From an uncultured Duncaniella sp. (lineage in GTDB: Bacteria > Bacteroidota > Bacteroidia > Bacteroidales > Muribaculaceae): a DNA stretch of 10,751 nt. Both the position numbers and the translations under genes were made by a program. This document shows, one piece after another, positions 1 through 6,542 of this stretch (positions are counted from its first letter, which is position 1; each line of letters starts with the position of its first letter). Location: contig CAJUKP010000046.1 of the NCBI GenBank assembly GCA_910587165.1, positions 1-10,751 on the forward strand. The letters run 5' to 3'. A model generated the notes under the pieces. The model did no database searches, was not told where the DNA came from, and worked only from the letters and a program-made list of their open reading frames with translations.

Positions 1-481
1 TGTCGTAGAGGGCCTTGCTCTCGCGGAGGAATTCGGGGAAGAAGAGGAGGTTGAACTGTCTGACTCCACGGGCGGCGTAGCGGACGTAGAGGCTGCGGCA
101 GTATCCTACGGGTATGGTGGATTTTATCACCATGACGGCGTCGGGATTGACGCTGAGCACGAGGTCGATCACGTCCTCTATGCAGTGGGTGTCGAAGAAG
201 TTCTTGACGGGGTCGTAGTTTGTCGGGGCGGCGATGACCACGAAGTCGGCGTCGCGGTAGGCCTCGGCTCCGTCGAGCGTGGCTGTGAGGTCAAGCTGCT
301 TTTCGGCGAGATATTTCTCGATATACTCGTCCTGTATGGGCGAGCGGCGGGAATTGATGAGGTCGACTTTCTCGGGAATTACGTCGACGGCTGTCACATG
401 GTTGTGCTGGGCGAGGAGTGTGGCTATGCTGAGACCAACGTAGCCGGTTCCGGCCACGGCTATTTTATATTGCTTGTCCAT
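1..481 (-). CDS. ugd: UDP-glucose 6-dehydrogenase (short type), 3' end cut off by window edge
   Basis: Oxidises UDP-glucose to UDP-glucuronate with two NAD+ in the cytoplasm, supplying an acidic sugar for capsule or exopolysaccharide. The 160 visible codons start at the ATG at 479-481 and stay open to the edge. The N-terminus carries the Rossmann motif GTGYVGLS near residue 11, followed by AVDV and the ISR/RSPIQDEYI-type segment. Further on are AYRDADFVVIAAPTNYD, VIKSTIPVG and PEFLRESKALYD, which closely follow the approximately 390-residue E. coli-type Ugd. The catalytic Cys and Lys regions lie beyond the window. It sits 64 bases after the UpxY-family gene on the same strand, so it is probably the second gene of the polysaccharide operon. 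Identity is very secure; only the sugar's final destination is inferred. Confidence 0.95.
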   Translation of the reverse strand, partial: MDKQYKIAVAGTGYVGLSIATLLAQHNHVTAVDVIPEKVDLINSRRSPIQDEYIEKYLAEKQLDLTATLDGAEAYRDADFVVIAAPTNYDPVKNFFDTHCIEDVIDLVLSVNPDAVMVIKSTIPVGYCRSLYVRYAARGVRQFNLLFFPEFLRESKALYD

Positions 482-545
482 TGTAGGTGTGGGGTTTGTC
501 GGTGTGTGATGCATGATATGGAGGTCCGGGAATGGGGGGTGGACA

Positions 546-1202
546 TCAGGTGTGATTAAGGTGTATTGGCTCCAGATCCATGGGGTCGATCTCGCAACGT
601 GCGCAGCCGAGTATGTCGAAACGGACGAGGAGATGGCTTTTCCCTCCGTCGGCCTGCATGACTTCTCCTTCCAGGCCTCTGAGGCCTCCGCGCACCACCC
701 TGACCATGTCGCCTTTGCCGTATGGCCGTCCGGTGAGCTCGACCGGGGTATCGGAGTGGCCGAGCATGAAACGTAGTTTTTCAATCTGCACCGCCGGGAT
801 GCGGGCTATCGGCCGTGGCGATCCCGGAGTGGCGGTCGTGGCGGCCCGGTTGGTCAGGAAACGGTTGATATATGGCATTGCGACCACTGTGCGGCGTTCG
901 CGTTCGGTGCAGCGTATGAAAATTGTCGAGCCTATCACCACGCGGTCCACCACGGCCCGCTTGCCGTTCCGCCACACACGTGTCTCTCTCTGTGTGGCCA
1001 CGAAACATTCATAGCCCTGTTCTGCAAGACGTGAGGCAGATGTTTTTTCTGAATTATGGTTGACTATTGCCACGAACCAATGCTTTTTTTCCACGCCTAC
1101 GGCGTCGTCAACGTCCACAGACGCCGTCGCCGCAATAGATCTTGTCACATTGATATTCATACGCTTAGGAAGAATCCTATGTACCGCAGAGTAGTAGGTC
1201 AA
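546..1202 (-). CDS. UpxY-family transcription antiterminator (NusG paralogue) of a polysaccharide locus
   Basis: A specialised NusG paralogue. In Bacteroides, UpxY proteins act on the leader of their own capsule operon and prevent premature termination. The 218-residue product has an NGN-like domain at about 40-120 (KKHWFVAIVNHNSEK, then YECFVATQRETRVWRNGKR, then STIFIRCTERERR) and a KOW domain at about 161-195 (GKGDMVRVVRGGLRGLEGEV). Two starts are possible: the ATG at 1200-1202 or Met15 at 1158-1160. I chose the first because the predicted promoter would then give a leader of about 20 bases, like other genes here. The first 39 residues match no domain I know. It is followed by ugd, not by the upxZ partner common in Bacteroides. 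The family call is strong; that it controls this particular locus is inferred from position. Confidence 0.88.
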   Translation of the reverse strand: MTYYSAVHRILPKRMNINVTRSIAATASVDVDDAVGVEKKHWFVAIVNHNSEKTSASRLAEQGYECFVATQRETRVWRNGKRAVVDRVVIGSTIFIRCTERERRTVVAMPYINRFLTNRAATTATPGSPRPIARIPAVQIEKLRFMLGHSDTPVELTGRPYGKGDMVRVVRGGLRGLEGEVMQADGGKSHLLVRFDILGCARCEIDPMDLEPIHLNHT

Positions 1203-1227
1203 CCGCCTGACGGGGAATAACCACGCG

Positions 1228-1259
1228 CAAAGATAGTGCTTTTTGCGGAGCTATGCAAA
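1228..1259 (-). promoter_or_regulatory. Bacteroidetes-type promoter for the upxY-ugd operon
   Basis: On the minus strand, TTTG (1259-1256) is followed after 20 bases by TATCTTTG (1235-1228). Both elements match the Bacteroidetes primary sigma consensus TTTG / TAnnTTTG perfectly, with normal spacing. Transcription would start near 1222, about 20 bases before the ATG at 1202. I see no long inverted repeats around it of the kind that flank invertible capsule promoters. Confidence 0.65.
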
Positions 1260-1357
1260 TCAAAAAACGTTCGGACTGATTTTGGACAGGAATGAAATGC
1301 GATCATCGCAAGCTGTCATGCCGCGCATCTGAAGCTCACGCGGTCGCTGCCGTAACT

Positions 1358-1389
1358 TTTGCATATCAGGCAATATCATACTATATTCA
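1358..1389 (+). promoter_or_regulatory. Possible promoter for the GNAT acetyltransferase gene
   Basis: TTTG (1358-1361), 20 bases, then TATATTCA (1382-1389), which matches the fixed positions of TAnnTTTG except for the last two. A second candidate -7 box, TATCTTTC (1419-1426), is a better match but has no TTTG at the right distance. The leader would be about 80 bases. Weak call; this promoter would be divergent from the upxY promoter. Confidence 0.25.
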
Positions 1390-1478
1390 CACGTTATATT
1401 GCAAACAAATCGAGTGATTATCTTTCAGAGACAATCAAATAGTAATATTCTAATAAGTCATATACATATATCTGAGGT

Positions 1479-1979
1479 ATGATCGAGACTGAACGATTGA
1501 TTCTCCGCCGATGGAAAACAGATGATGCGGAGGCCCTGTACAAATATGCGTCCGATCCAAGAGTGAGCGAGCTTGCCCTCTGGCCTTGCCATGACTCCGT
1601 CAGGATGAGCCGCGAGGTTATCGAGACCATTTTCGCACCCGATCCATATACATTCGCCATGGTTCTCAAAGCTACCGACGAGCCCATAGGCTGTATCGGA
1701 CTTGTTCCCGACGGATGCGAACATTACCAAACGGGCGCCTCAGAGCGCGAGGTCGGTTATTGGATAGGATATCCATACTGGGGGTTCGGACTGACCACCG
1801 AGGCTCTTGGCGCTCTCATAAACCACTGCCGCGACACACTTGGCCTGAAATCGCTCATGATAACCACTGATTGCAGAAACATCGCCTCGGGCCGCGTTGC
1901 AGAGAAATGCGGATTCCGCTTTGTGGGAAGATATGAACATGACGGAATATGCGGCAACGCATATAGATTGATCCTGTAA
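1479..1979 (+). CDS. GNAT-family N-acetyltransferase, RimJ/RimL type
   Basis: Transfers an acetyl group from acetyl-CoA to an amine, in this subfamily often a protein N-terminus or a small molecule; the substrate here is unknown. The 166 residues are normal length. The start MIETERLILRRW is the usual first beta strand of RimJ/RimL proteins. The acetyl-CoA loop is at about 92-110 (VGYWIGYPYWGFGLTTEAL), with WGFGLTTEA in place of the usual RGxGxA. The C-terminal NIASGRVAEKCGF near 134-146 is the conserved Asn-x-x-Ser helix. The gene stands alone on its strand between the divergent upxY operon and the convergent recombinase. Its TAA overlaps the U-run of the recombinase terminator. Confidence 0.88.
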   Translation: MIETERLILRRWKTDDAEALYKYASDPRVSELALWPCHDSVRMSREVIETIFAPDPYTFAMVLKATDEPIGCIGLVPDGCEHYQTGASEREVGYWIGYPYWGFGLTTEALGALINHCRDTLGLKSLMITTDCRNIASGRVAEKCGFRFVGRYEHDGICGNAYRLIL

Positions 1980-2040
1980 AAAAGAGAGACTGACAATCCG
2001 GAGGAACCACAGCCGACCCCGCACCCCTCCGGACTGTCAG
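1978..2040 (-). terminator. Intrinsic terminator of the tyrosine recombinase gene
   Basis: A 15-base inverted repeat (1990-2004 with 2026-2040; loop of 21) starts 8 bases after the recombinase stop. Its single non-Watson-Crick position is a G-U pair in minus-strand RNA but an A-C mismatch in plus-strand RNA. On the minus strand it is followed by UCUCUC and six U (1983-1978). The asymmetry and the U-run both say it serves the minus-strand gene. Confidence 0.65.
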
Positions 2041-2047
2041 GCCGACG

Positions 2048-3253
2048 TCACAGCGAGGCTATTATCAGAGAATTAGCCTTGTCGACCACGGATGTGTCGA
2101 GCGAAGCCAGATATATCCGTGTGGTGGTCTCGCTGTCATGGCCCATCCCCTCTGATATGACACTGACCGGTATCCCCTTGTTTCTTGCCACCGAAGCCCA
2201 TGAATGGCGTGCGACATATAGCGTGAGCGGAATCTCCACACCTGCCAGACGCGCCACACACTTCAGATTGCTGTTGATACGGCCGGCCATATTGCGGTAG
2301 ACGTTACGTTCGCACTGACCGTTACACCTGATAATCGGCAGCAGATAATCCGAATCATTTCCCGGATACTTGTCGAGAATCATCTGCATCTCACGAGTCC
2401 ATTCCACCGACAGGAGCTGCCCGGTCTTGCGCCGGCGGTAGAATATATGGCCGTTCCGCAGATCCTTCTTGCGCAGGAAACTCATGTCGATAAAGCTCAT
2501 GCCCCTGAGCATGAAGCTCATCATGAACATATCGCGGGCATAGTCGAGCTCCGGGCTGAGCGAAAGATCCAAAGCCTTTATCCTTCTCACCGTCTTGAGA
2601 GTCAGAGCCCGCTTTACAGTCTTGTCAACCCCGGTATAGACACGGCGGAACGGACGGCGGTCTTCAATGGCCCCCTCATCCACCGCACGATTATAGACCG
2701 CACGCAATATCCTTGCATAGAACGACGTGGTGTTGGGTCTCACACCTCTTTTCTGCAACCATGCCTCATAGTCCTCCATCATATCAGAGTCAAGTCCGTC
2801 GAGCATTATATCCGCCCCGTTCCTGAATCTTCTGAAACTTGCCAGAGCCGCCCTGTAAGTCTCGGATGTGCGCACTTTGCCATTCTTCACCAGCCGCCTG
2901 ATCACAGCCGACATATAATTGAACACTGAATAGGTGACCGCGTATGTCCGGAAAGCCTCAACCAGATCATCGACGGTATATTCCGCCCCGCTGTTCTGCA
3001 ATCTGCCGGCGATTCTTGTCATGCGGTCGACATCACCCCTGATTCCCTCACGGATCGCCGTCACAACCCTGAGCCGCTCCGGGTCTGACGCCGGGAGCGA
3101 GATTGACGAGCGTTTCTCATTCCACTCCTCCACCCTCACATGATACATTGTTGTCAACTGGCGGACTCTTCTTCCATGAATGATCTGATAATAGATTGTC
3201 CCCTCACGGCCGACCACCGTAGAGAGACGCAGCTTTACTTTAATGGATGTCAT
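2048..3253 (-). CDS. Tyrosine-type site-specific recombinase (integrase)
   Basis: Cuts and rejoins DNA through a 3'-phosphotyrosine. The 401 residues fit the usual Bacteroidetes layout: an N-terminal Arm-like strand region (1-60), a SAM-like core-binding domain (about 95-195) and a catalytic domain (about 215-395). Catalytic residues are Arg250 (MLRGMSFIDM), Lys276 (YRRRKTGQL), Arg349 (YVARHSWAS), His372 (GMGHDSE) and the nucleophile Tyr381. The first residue of the HxxR box is Tyr346 rather than His, a common variant in this lineage. Recombinases of this type drive integration of mobile elements or DNA inversion of promoters for surface genes in Bacteroides. It lies about 0.85 kb from the upxY start, so promoter control of that operon is possible but unproven. 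No att site or other mobility gene is seen beside it. Confidence 0.92.
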   Translation of the reverse strand: MTSIKVKLRLSTVVGREGTIYYQIIHGRRVRQLTTMYHVRVEEWNEKRSSISLPASDPERLRVVTAIREGIRGDVDRMTRIAGRLQNSGAEYTVDDLVEAFRTYAVTYSVFNYMSAVIRRLVKNGKVRTSETYRAALASFRRFRNGADIMLDGLDSDMMEDYEAWLQKRGVRPNTTSFYARILRAVYNRAVDEGAIEDRRPFRRVYTGVDKTVKRALTLKTVRRIKALDLSLSPELDYARDMFMMSFMLRGMSFIDMSFLRKKDLRNGHIFYRRRKTGQLLSVEWTREMQMILDKYPGNDSDYLLPIIRCNGQCERNVYRNMAGRINSNLKCVARLAGVEIPLTLYVARHSWASVARNKGIPVSVISEGMGHDSETTTRIYLASLDTSVVDKANSLIIASL

Positions 3254-3398
3254 CTTTTATGTTTTTATCGGTTATCAAGAGCACTTACGATAACATCATA
3301 ACGCACCCGGTCAGGGGTCTATGCGACTTTTCGGCCCCGTGAGTTGTTTACATATAATACGACAACCCCCAACACCATAATATAATAACATACACGAA
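3254..3398. other. Divergent spacer between recombinase and pncB
   Basis: 145 bases holding both gene starts. It contains a small inverted repeat, GTTATC (3271-3276) and GATAAC (3289-3294), close to the recombinase start, and an imperfect GGGGTC/GGCCCC stem near 3315-3339. No match to the TTTG/TAnnTTTG promoter is visible in either direction. A TATAAT at 3353-3358 is probably chance in this phylum. Confidence 0.3.
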
Positions 3399-4637
3399 AT
3401 GCGACAGATTATCCGACACTTCACTGACGACGATCTCTATAAGTTCACCATGTGCTGCGCCGTCATCGACAACTACCCCCGCACACAGGTGAGATACCGG
3501 TTCACCGACAGAGACAACACCATATACCCTCCCGGCTTCGCCGCGCTGGTGGAGGAGCAGATAGCCATGCTTGAGAGCGTGGTCATAACCGACGCCGAGA
3601 TCGACTTCATGAGGCGAAGATGCAACTACATCCCGAATTGGTTCTACAGCTACCTGAAGGGGTTCCGCTACGACCGAAGATGGGTGAAGGTCCGGCAGGA
3701 TGAACAGGGCCATCTGTCGATAGAATTCGAAGGTTGCTGGAGCGACACGATTCTCCTCGAGGTGAAGGTGCTCGCCATTGTCTCGGAGCTATATTACATC
3801 GTGACCGGCGAGGACAGCAGCTTTGACTATGAGGACTTCGCCGAACGATCGGGCAACAAGGCCGCGAGGCTCATCGGGGCAGGATGCCAGTTCAGCGACA
3901 TGGGCACCCGCCGTCGCGCATCGTTCAGGGCACAGGACACAGCCATCAGGGCTATGGCCGAATGTGACAGACACATCGCCGGATCGGGACATTTCGTCGG
4001 TACAAGCAATGTGTACTTCGCCATGAAATACGATCTGACTCCTATCGGAACAATGGCCCATGAGTTCGTCTGCGCCATAGCAGGAATGTATGGCCCGCTT
4101 ATGGCCAACCATATAGCCATGACCAAATGGTCAGACACATACCGTGGCGCCCTGGGCACATATCTCTATGACACATACGGGTGGAGGATATTCTCGTTGA
4201 ATTTCTCCGAGGACTTCGCGAACCTGTTCAAAGGGCTTAGGATCGACAGCGGTGACAATATTGAGCAACTCGACATGATTGTCGACAAATACCGCTCGCT
4301 GAACATCGACTCCCGCACAAAGCAGATCATCTTCAGCAACGCGCTTGATGTCGACCGGGCCATCAACATACACCACTACGCCTCATCAAAATGCCTACCG
4401 TCATTCGGCATAGGCACACATTTCACAAACGATTTCCCGGGAGTGAGACCGCGCAATATCGTGATAAAACTCACCGATGTGAAAATCACAGAATCATGGC
4501 CATTCTATTCCCCTACCTGCAAGCTCAGCGAGGACAAGGGAAAATACACCGGCGACGAGGCCACCGTGAGACGGTTCATGGAGATACTTCACATCAATCC
4601 AGACGGTTCAACGCATCAGCAAGCGGAGAAATCTTGA
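3399..4637 (+). CDS. pncB: Nicotinate phosphoribosyltransferase
   Basis: Joins nicotinate to PRPP, with ATP hydrolysis, to give nicotinate mononucleotide in the Preiss-Handler salvage route to NAD. The 412 residues agree with E. coli PncB (400). Motifs in order are LYKFTMCCAV (13-22), MGTRRRASFRAQD (168-180), GTSNVYFAMK (201-210), PIGTMAHEF with the phosphorylated His221 (215-223), LRIDSGDN (280-287), IFSNALD (311-317) and FGIGTHFTND (336-345). All the conserved substrate-binding segments are present, so it should be active. The ATG is 145 bases from the divergent recombinase start. The stop overlaps the -33 element of the downstream yjbR promoter, which suggests the two genes can be transcribed separately. 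Confidence 0.96.
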   Translation: MRQIIRHFTDDDLYKFTMCCAVIDNYPRTQVRYRFTDRDNTIYPPGFAALVEEQIAMLESVVITDAEIDFMRRRCNYIPNWFYSYLKGFRYDRRWVKVRQDEQGHLSIEFEGCWSDTILLEVKVLAIVSELYYIVTGEDSSFDYEDFAERSGNKAARLIGAGCQFSDMGTRRRASFRAQDTAIRAMAECDRHIAGSGHFVGTSNVYFAMKYDLTPIGTMAHEFVCAIAGMYGPLMANHIAMTKWSDTYRGALGTYLYDTYGWRIFSLNFSEDFANLFKGLRIDSGDNIEQLDMIVDKYRSLNIDSRTKQIIFSNALDVDRAINIHHYASSKCLPSFGIGTHFTNDFPGVRPRNIVIKLTDVKITESWPFYSPTCKLSEDKGKYTGDEATVRRFMEILHINPDGSTHQQAEKS

Positions 4638-4663
4638 AAATCCGTATGCAATCACTAACTTTG
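4633..4663 (+). promoter_or_regulatory. Promoter for the yjbR gene, overlapping the pncB stop
   Basis: CTTG (4633-4636, three of four bases of the -33 TTTG), 19 bases, then TAACTTTG (4656-4663), a perfect TAnnTTTG -7 box. The start would fall near 4669, giving a leader of about 25 bases before the ATG at 4694. The -33 element overlaps the pncB TGA. Confidence 0.58.
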
Positions 4664-4693
4664 CATCACGAACCAATCTCACACCGCACGCTT

Positions 4694-5074
4694 ATGAACA
4701 TCGAAGAATTCAGAGAATACTGCCTGTCGCTCGAAGGAGTGACCGAAAAGATGCCTTTTGGCAAGTTTGCCAGACGCTACGATTCGATTCTTGTCTTTTA
4801 TGTTCTCGATCATATGTTCTGTTTCATAGACATCGACGACTTCACATCTGTCACTTTACGCTCGACTCCCGAAGAGATAGAGGCCCTTCGGAGCGAGCGC
4901 TCCTCGGTGGGCAATCCTCTCAACCGGAGTCTCCGGTATTGGATCAGACTTGACTTAGGAGGTGACATATCCACAGCCGAAATCCTCGGGATAGTCCACA
5001 GAGCATACGATATTGTGAAGGAGAAATACAGTGGCCGCAACAAGCGGCGTCAGAAGCAGGAGAATCTATCCTAA
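4694..5074 (+). CDS. MmcQ/YjbR family protein
   Basis: A 126-residue member of the MmcQ/YjbR family (Pfam YjbR), a small alpha/beta fold with a double-wing or CyaY-like shape and no established biochemical role. Family features are an N-terminal helix (MNIEEFREYCLSLEGVTEKMPFG), a central sheet around FCFIDIDDFTSVTLRSTPEE, then NRSLRYWIRLDLGGDIS and the C-terminal helix IVHRAYDIVKEKY. The reading frame is open further upstream into pncB, but the family N-terminus and the promoter at 4633-4663 fix the start at 4694. The last dozen residues are basic (SGRNKRRQK), which could help nucleic-acid binding, though this is only a guess. The end overlaps the convergent ygbA gene by 9 bases. Confidence 0.88.
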   Translation: MNIEEFREYCLSLEGVTEKMPFGKFARRYDSILVFYVLDHMFCFIDIDDFTSVTLRSTPEEIEALRSERSSVGNPLNRSLRYWIRLDLGGDISTAEILGIVHRAYDIVKEKYSGRNKRRQKQENLS

Positions 5075-5359
5075 CAGCAGATGCCTCAAAGCCTCGAGAG
5101 GATTATGGAGCATCATCCGTGGGCCCGAATAGCGCATCACTGCGGCTATACGCACTCTCATTGACGGGCGATAACAATGCACCTTGCATCTGCGGCAGCT
5201 CGTTTTCCTGTCGCCGAAAGGGCATCTGTCAAGACATCCGAGGGCATAGGCCAACAGCTCGCGGCAATCCTCGCACAGCTCCCTGTTACCTTCCTTGCCA
5301 TGACAGTAGATCCTTATCATCTGCCCGACTACAGCTTTCTCCCTCTCGATCTTTCCCAT
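5066..5359 (-). CDS. ygbA: YgbA family protein (nitrous oxide-stimulated promoter family)
   Basis: A 97-residue cysteine-rich protein of the YgbA_NO family. E. coli ygbA belongs to the NsrR regulon and is switched on by nitric oxide; its biochemical activity is not established to my knowledge. Conserved segments are MIRIYCHGKEG (14-24), ELCEDCRELLAYAL with Cys29 and Cys32, CLDRCPFGDRKTSCRRCKVHCYRP with Cys42, 46, 55, 58 and 62, and MRYSGPRMMLHNPLEALRHLL (75-95). The Cys pattern suggests an iron-sulfur or zinc site, which is inference. The gene is 53 bases after the envelope cluster on the same strand and could be its last member or have its own NO-responsive start. It is convergent with yjbR and overlaps its stop. 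Confidence 0.88.
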   Translation of the reverse strand: MGKIEREKAVVGQMIRIYCHGKEGNRELCEDCRELLAYALGCLDRCPFGDRKTSCRRCKVHCYRPSMRVRIAAVMRYSGPRMMLHNPLEALRHLLLG

Positions 5360-5364
5360 ATACT

Positions 5365-5398
5365 CGGTTTACGGTTTATCCCATTGCGTCACCGACGC
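5365..5398 (-). promoter_or_regulatory. Possible operator upstream of ygbA
   Basis: In the 53-base gap before ygbA there is a tandem heptamer, CGGTTTA twice (5365-5378), and a hyphenated palindrome GCGTC-ACC-GACGC (5386-5398). No -7 box consensus is present. Either could bind a regulator of an NO-response gene, but I cannot match them to a known motif. Confidence 0.2.
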
Positions 5399-5412
5399 TT
5401 ACATTTAATGAA

Positions 5413-6516
5413 TCATATTCGGGCATTGGCCGGTTCCACTCTGTCAACAAGCCTTTTGACCGCCGGCGAAAGTGGCTGTATGTCCTGCGGATATTGGAAC
5501 GGCAGGCGGGAAAAATCATCTCTCATCTCCTTATATTCCTCAATGGTGCAATGAGAGATCTCCACCGGATAGATTTCAAGATAGGCATCCATCTCGATAG
5601 GATCTTTTGAGTTGAATATCATTCTGATCCATTTTCCCCGGCCAATAAGATGTATATTATACGTGCCGCATACGAATTCATCAATCCCGACAGTCTTCTG
5701 TCCCATGTCCGCAAATGTCATTGACCAGGAGGCGGCATCTATATCCACTGTCATGCCGAGCAGTTTGAACAAAAACGGTGACCATCTCCGGTTCTTGTGT
5801 CCGCTCAACACATCTGCCGTCCTGATGAAAAGATTGTTTTTCCTTCTGAATATGAACTGCGGTCCATATTTGCCAAAGATGGTGTCGGCTTCGGCCCCTT
5901 GCCTGACAGCGTCAGGCACATCCATCCTTTTATCAGGCAGAAATGCCATGAAATCAAACCATGAGAGATCAGTTATATCATCATCTAATTTCGGGCGGAA
6001 AACACTGTCTGTACCATTCATCGTGATACGGGCATAACGTTTAATCCCCTTTGACACAGGCCTCGCGTCACTCTTCCTGTATCCTTTCACCTTTCCATCG
6101 ACAATAAACGCCTCTGTCATATACTCGCAATAATACTGCATGGTGTCTGTTCCTGTGATCCCGCTGCTGTATTCACGCGCGAAACAGACAACACGTCTTA
6201 TCGGTCTGTCAACCGGAGTTATCAGGACCTCACCGAGCTGATATGCCGATGGACGGAGCATGACAGTATCATTCTCCGACGAAAGCGCAACAGGCTCATA
6301 TCCGATACATCTCACTGTGATAGGAAAATCCTTGCTGTCTTTGACCACAATCCGGCCGTCATCATCCGTGACTCCCAGGATGAGACCTGATTTTCCTATC
6401 ACGGTAGCTCCGGGCACACAGCTATTGTCAGAATCATCAATCACATATACATATCTGTCAGCCATGACACATACGGCAGTGACCATCATGATAATCAGAA
6501 AGATAAATCGCCTCAT
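5413..6516 (-). CDS. Secreted protein with N-terminal carboxypeptidase-regulatory-like domain
   Basis: A 367-residue exported protein. A signal peptide covers residues 1-19 (MRRFIFLIIMMVTAVCVMA, cut before Asp20). Residues about 21-100 look like the carboxypeptidase-regulatory beta sandwich common in Bacteroidetes: YVYVIDDSDNSCVPGATVIGK, GLILGVTDDDGRI, ITVRCIGYEPV, then LGEVLITP, the junction seen before TonB-dependent barrels. No plug or barrel follows. The rest (100-367) belongs to no family I recognise; it is rich in aromatic and charged residues and includes TDTMQYYCEYMTEAFIVDGK and EMDAYLEIYPVEISHC. There is no lipobox, so it is probably periplasmic or held at the outer membrane by partners. 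It is 26 bases after the 280-residue secreted protein gene and 53 bases before ygbA, on one strand, so an operon is likely. Confidence 0.8.
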   Translation of the reverse strand: MRRFIFLIIMMVTAVCVMADRYVYVIDDSDNSCVPGATVIGKSGLILGVTDDDGRIVVKDSKDFPITVRCIGYEPVALSSENDTVMLRPSAYQLGEVLITPVDRPIRRVVCFAREYSSGITGTDTMQYYCEYMTEAFIVDGKVKGYRKSDARPVSKGIKRYARITMNGTDSVFRPKLDDDITDLSWFDFMAFLPDKRMDVPDAVRQGAEADTIFGKYGPQFIFRRKNNLFIRTADVLSGHKNRRWSPFLFKLLGMTVDIDAASWSMTFADMGQKTVGIDEFVCGTYNIHLIGRGKWIRMIFNSKDPIEMDAYLEIYPVEISHCTIEEYKEMRDDFSRLPFQYPQDIQPLSPAVKRLVDRVEPANARI

Positions 6517-6542
6517 AGATTCAAACCAAGTTTACAGATACT

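Noticed and set aside
185..559. Plus-strand open frame over ugd
   Set aside because: Antisense shadow of a clear ugd coding region.
1084..1090. Run of seven T (A7 in the coding strand) in the upxY gene as a slippage site
   Set aside because: It encodes ordinary Glu-Lys-Lys codons in frame; runs of seven are not enough to claim phase variation.
1099..1127. ACGGCGTC/GACGCCGT inverted repeat in upxY
   Set aside because: Lies in coding sequence made of repeated Asp/Val/Ala codons; likely a by-product of codon use, with no U-run after it.
1252..1365. TATGCAAA/TTTGCATA as the ends of an invertible segment
   Set aside because: Only 8 bases, and both copies are explained by shared -33 promoter elements; too short for a recombination site on its own.
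3353..3358. TATAAT as a pncB promoter
   Set aside because: The Bacteroidetes primary sigma factor uses TAnnTTTG, and no matching -35 hexamer is present.
4391..4693. In-frame upstream extension of yjbR
   Set aside because: It lies almost wholly inside pncB in another frame, and the family N-terminus and promoter place the start at 4694.
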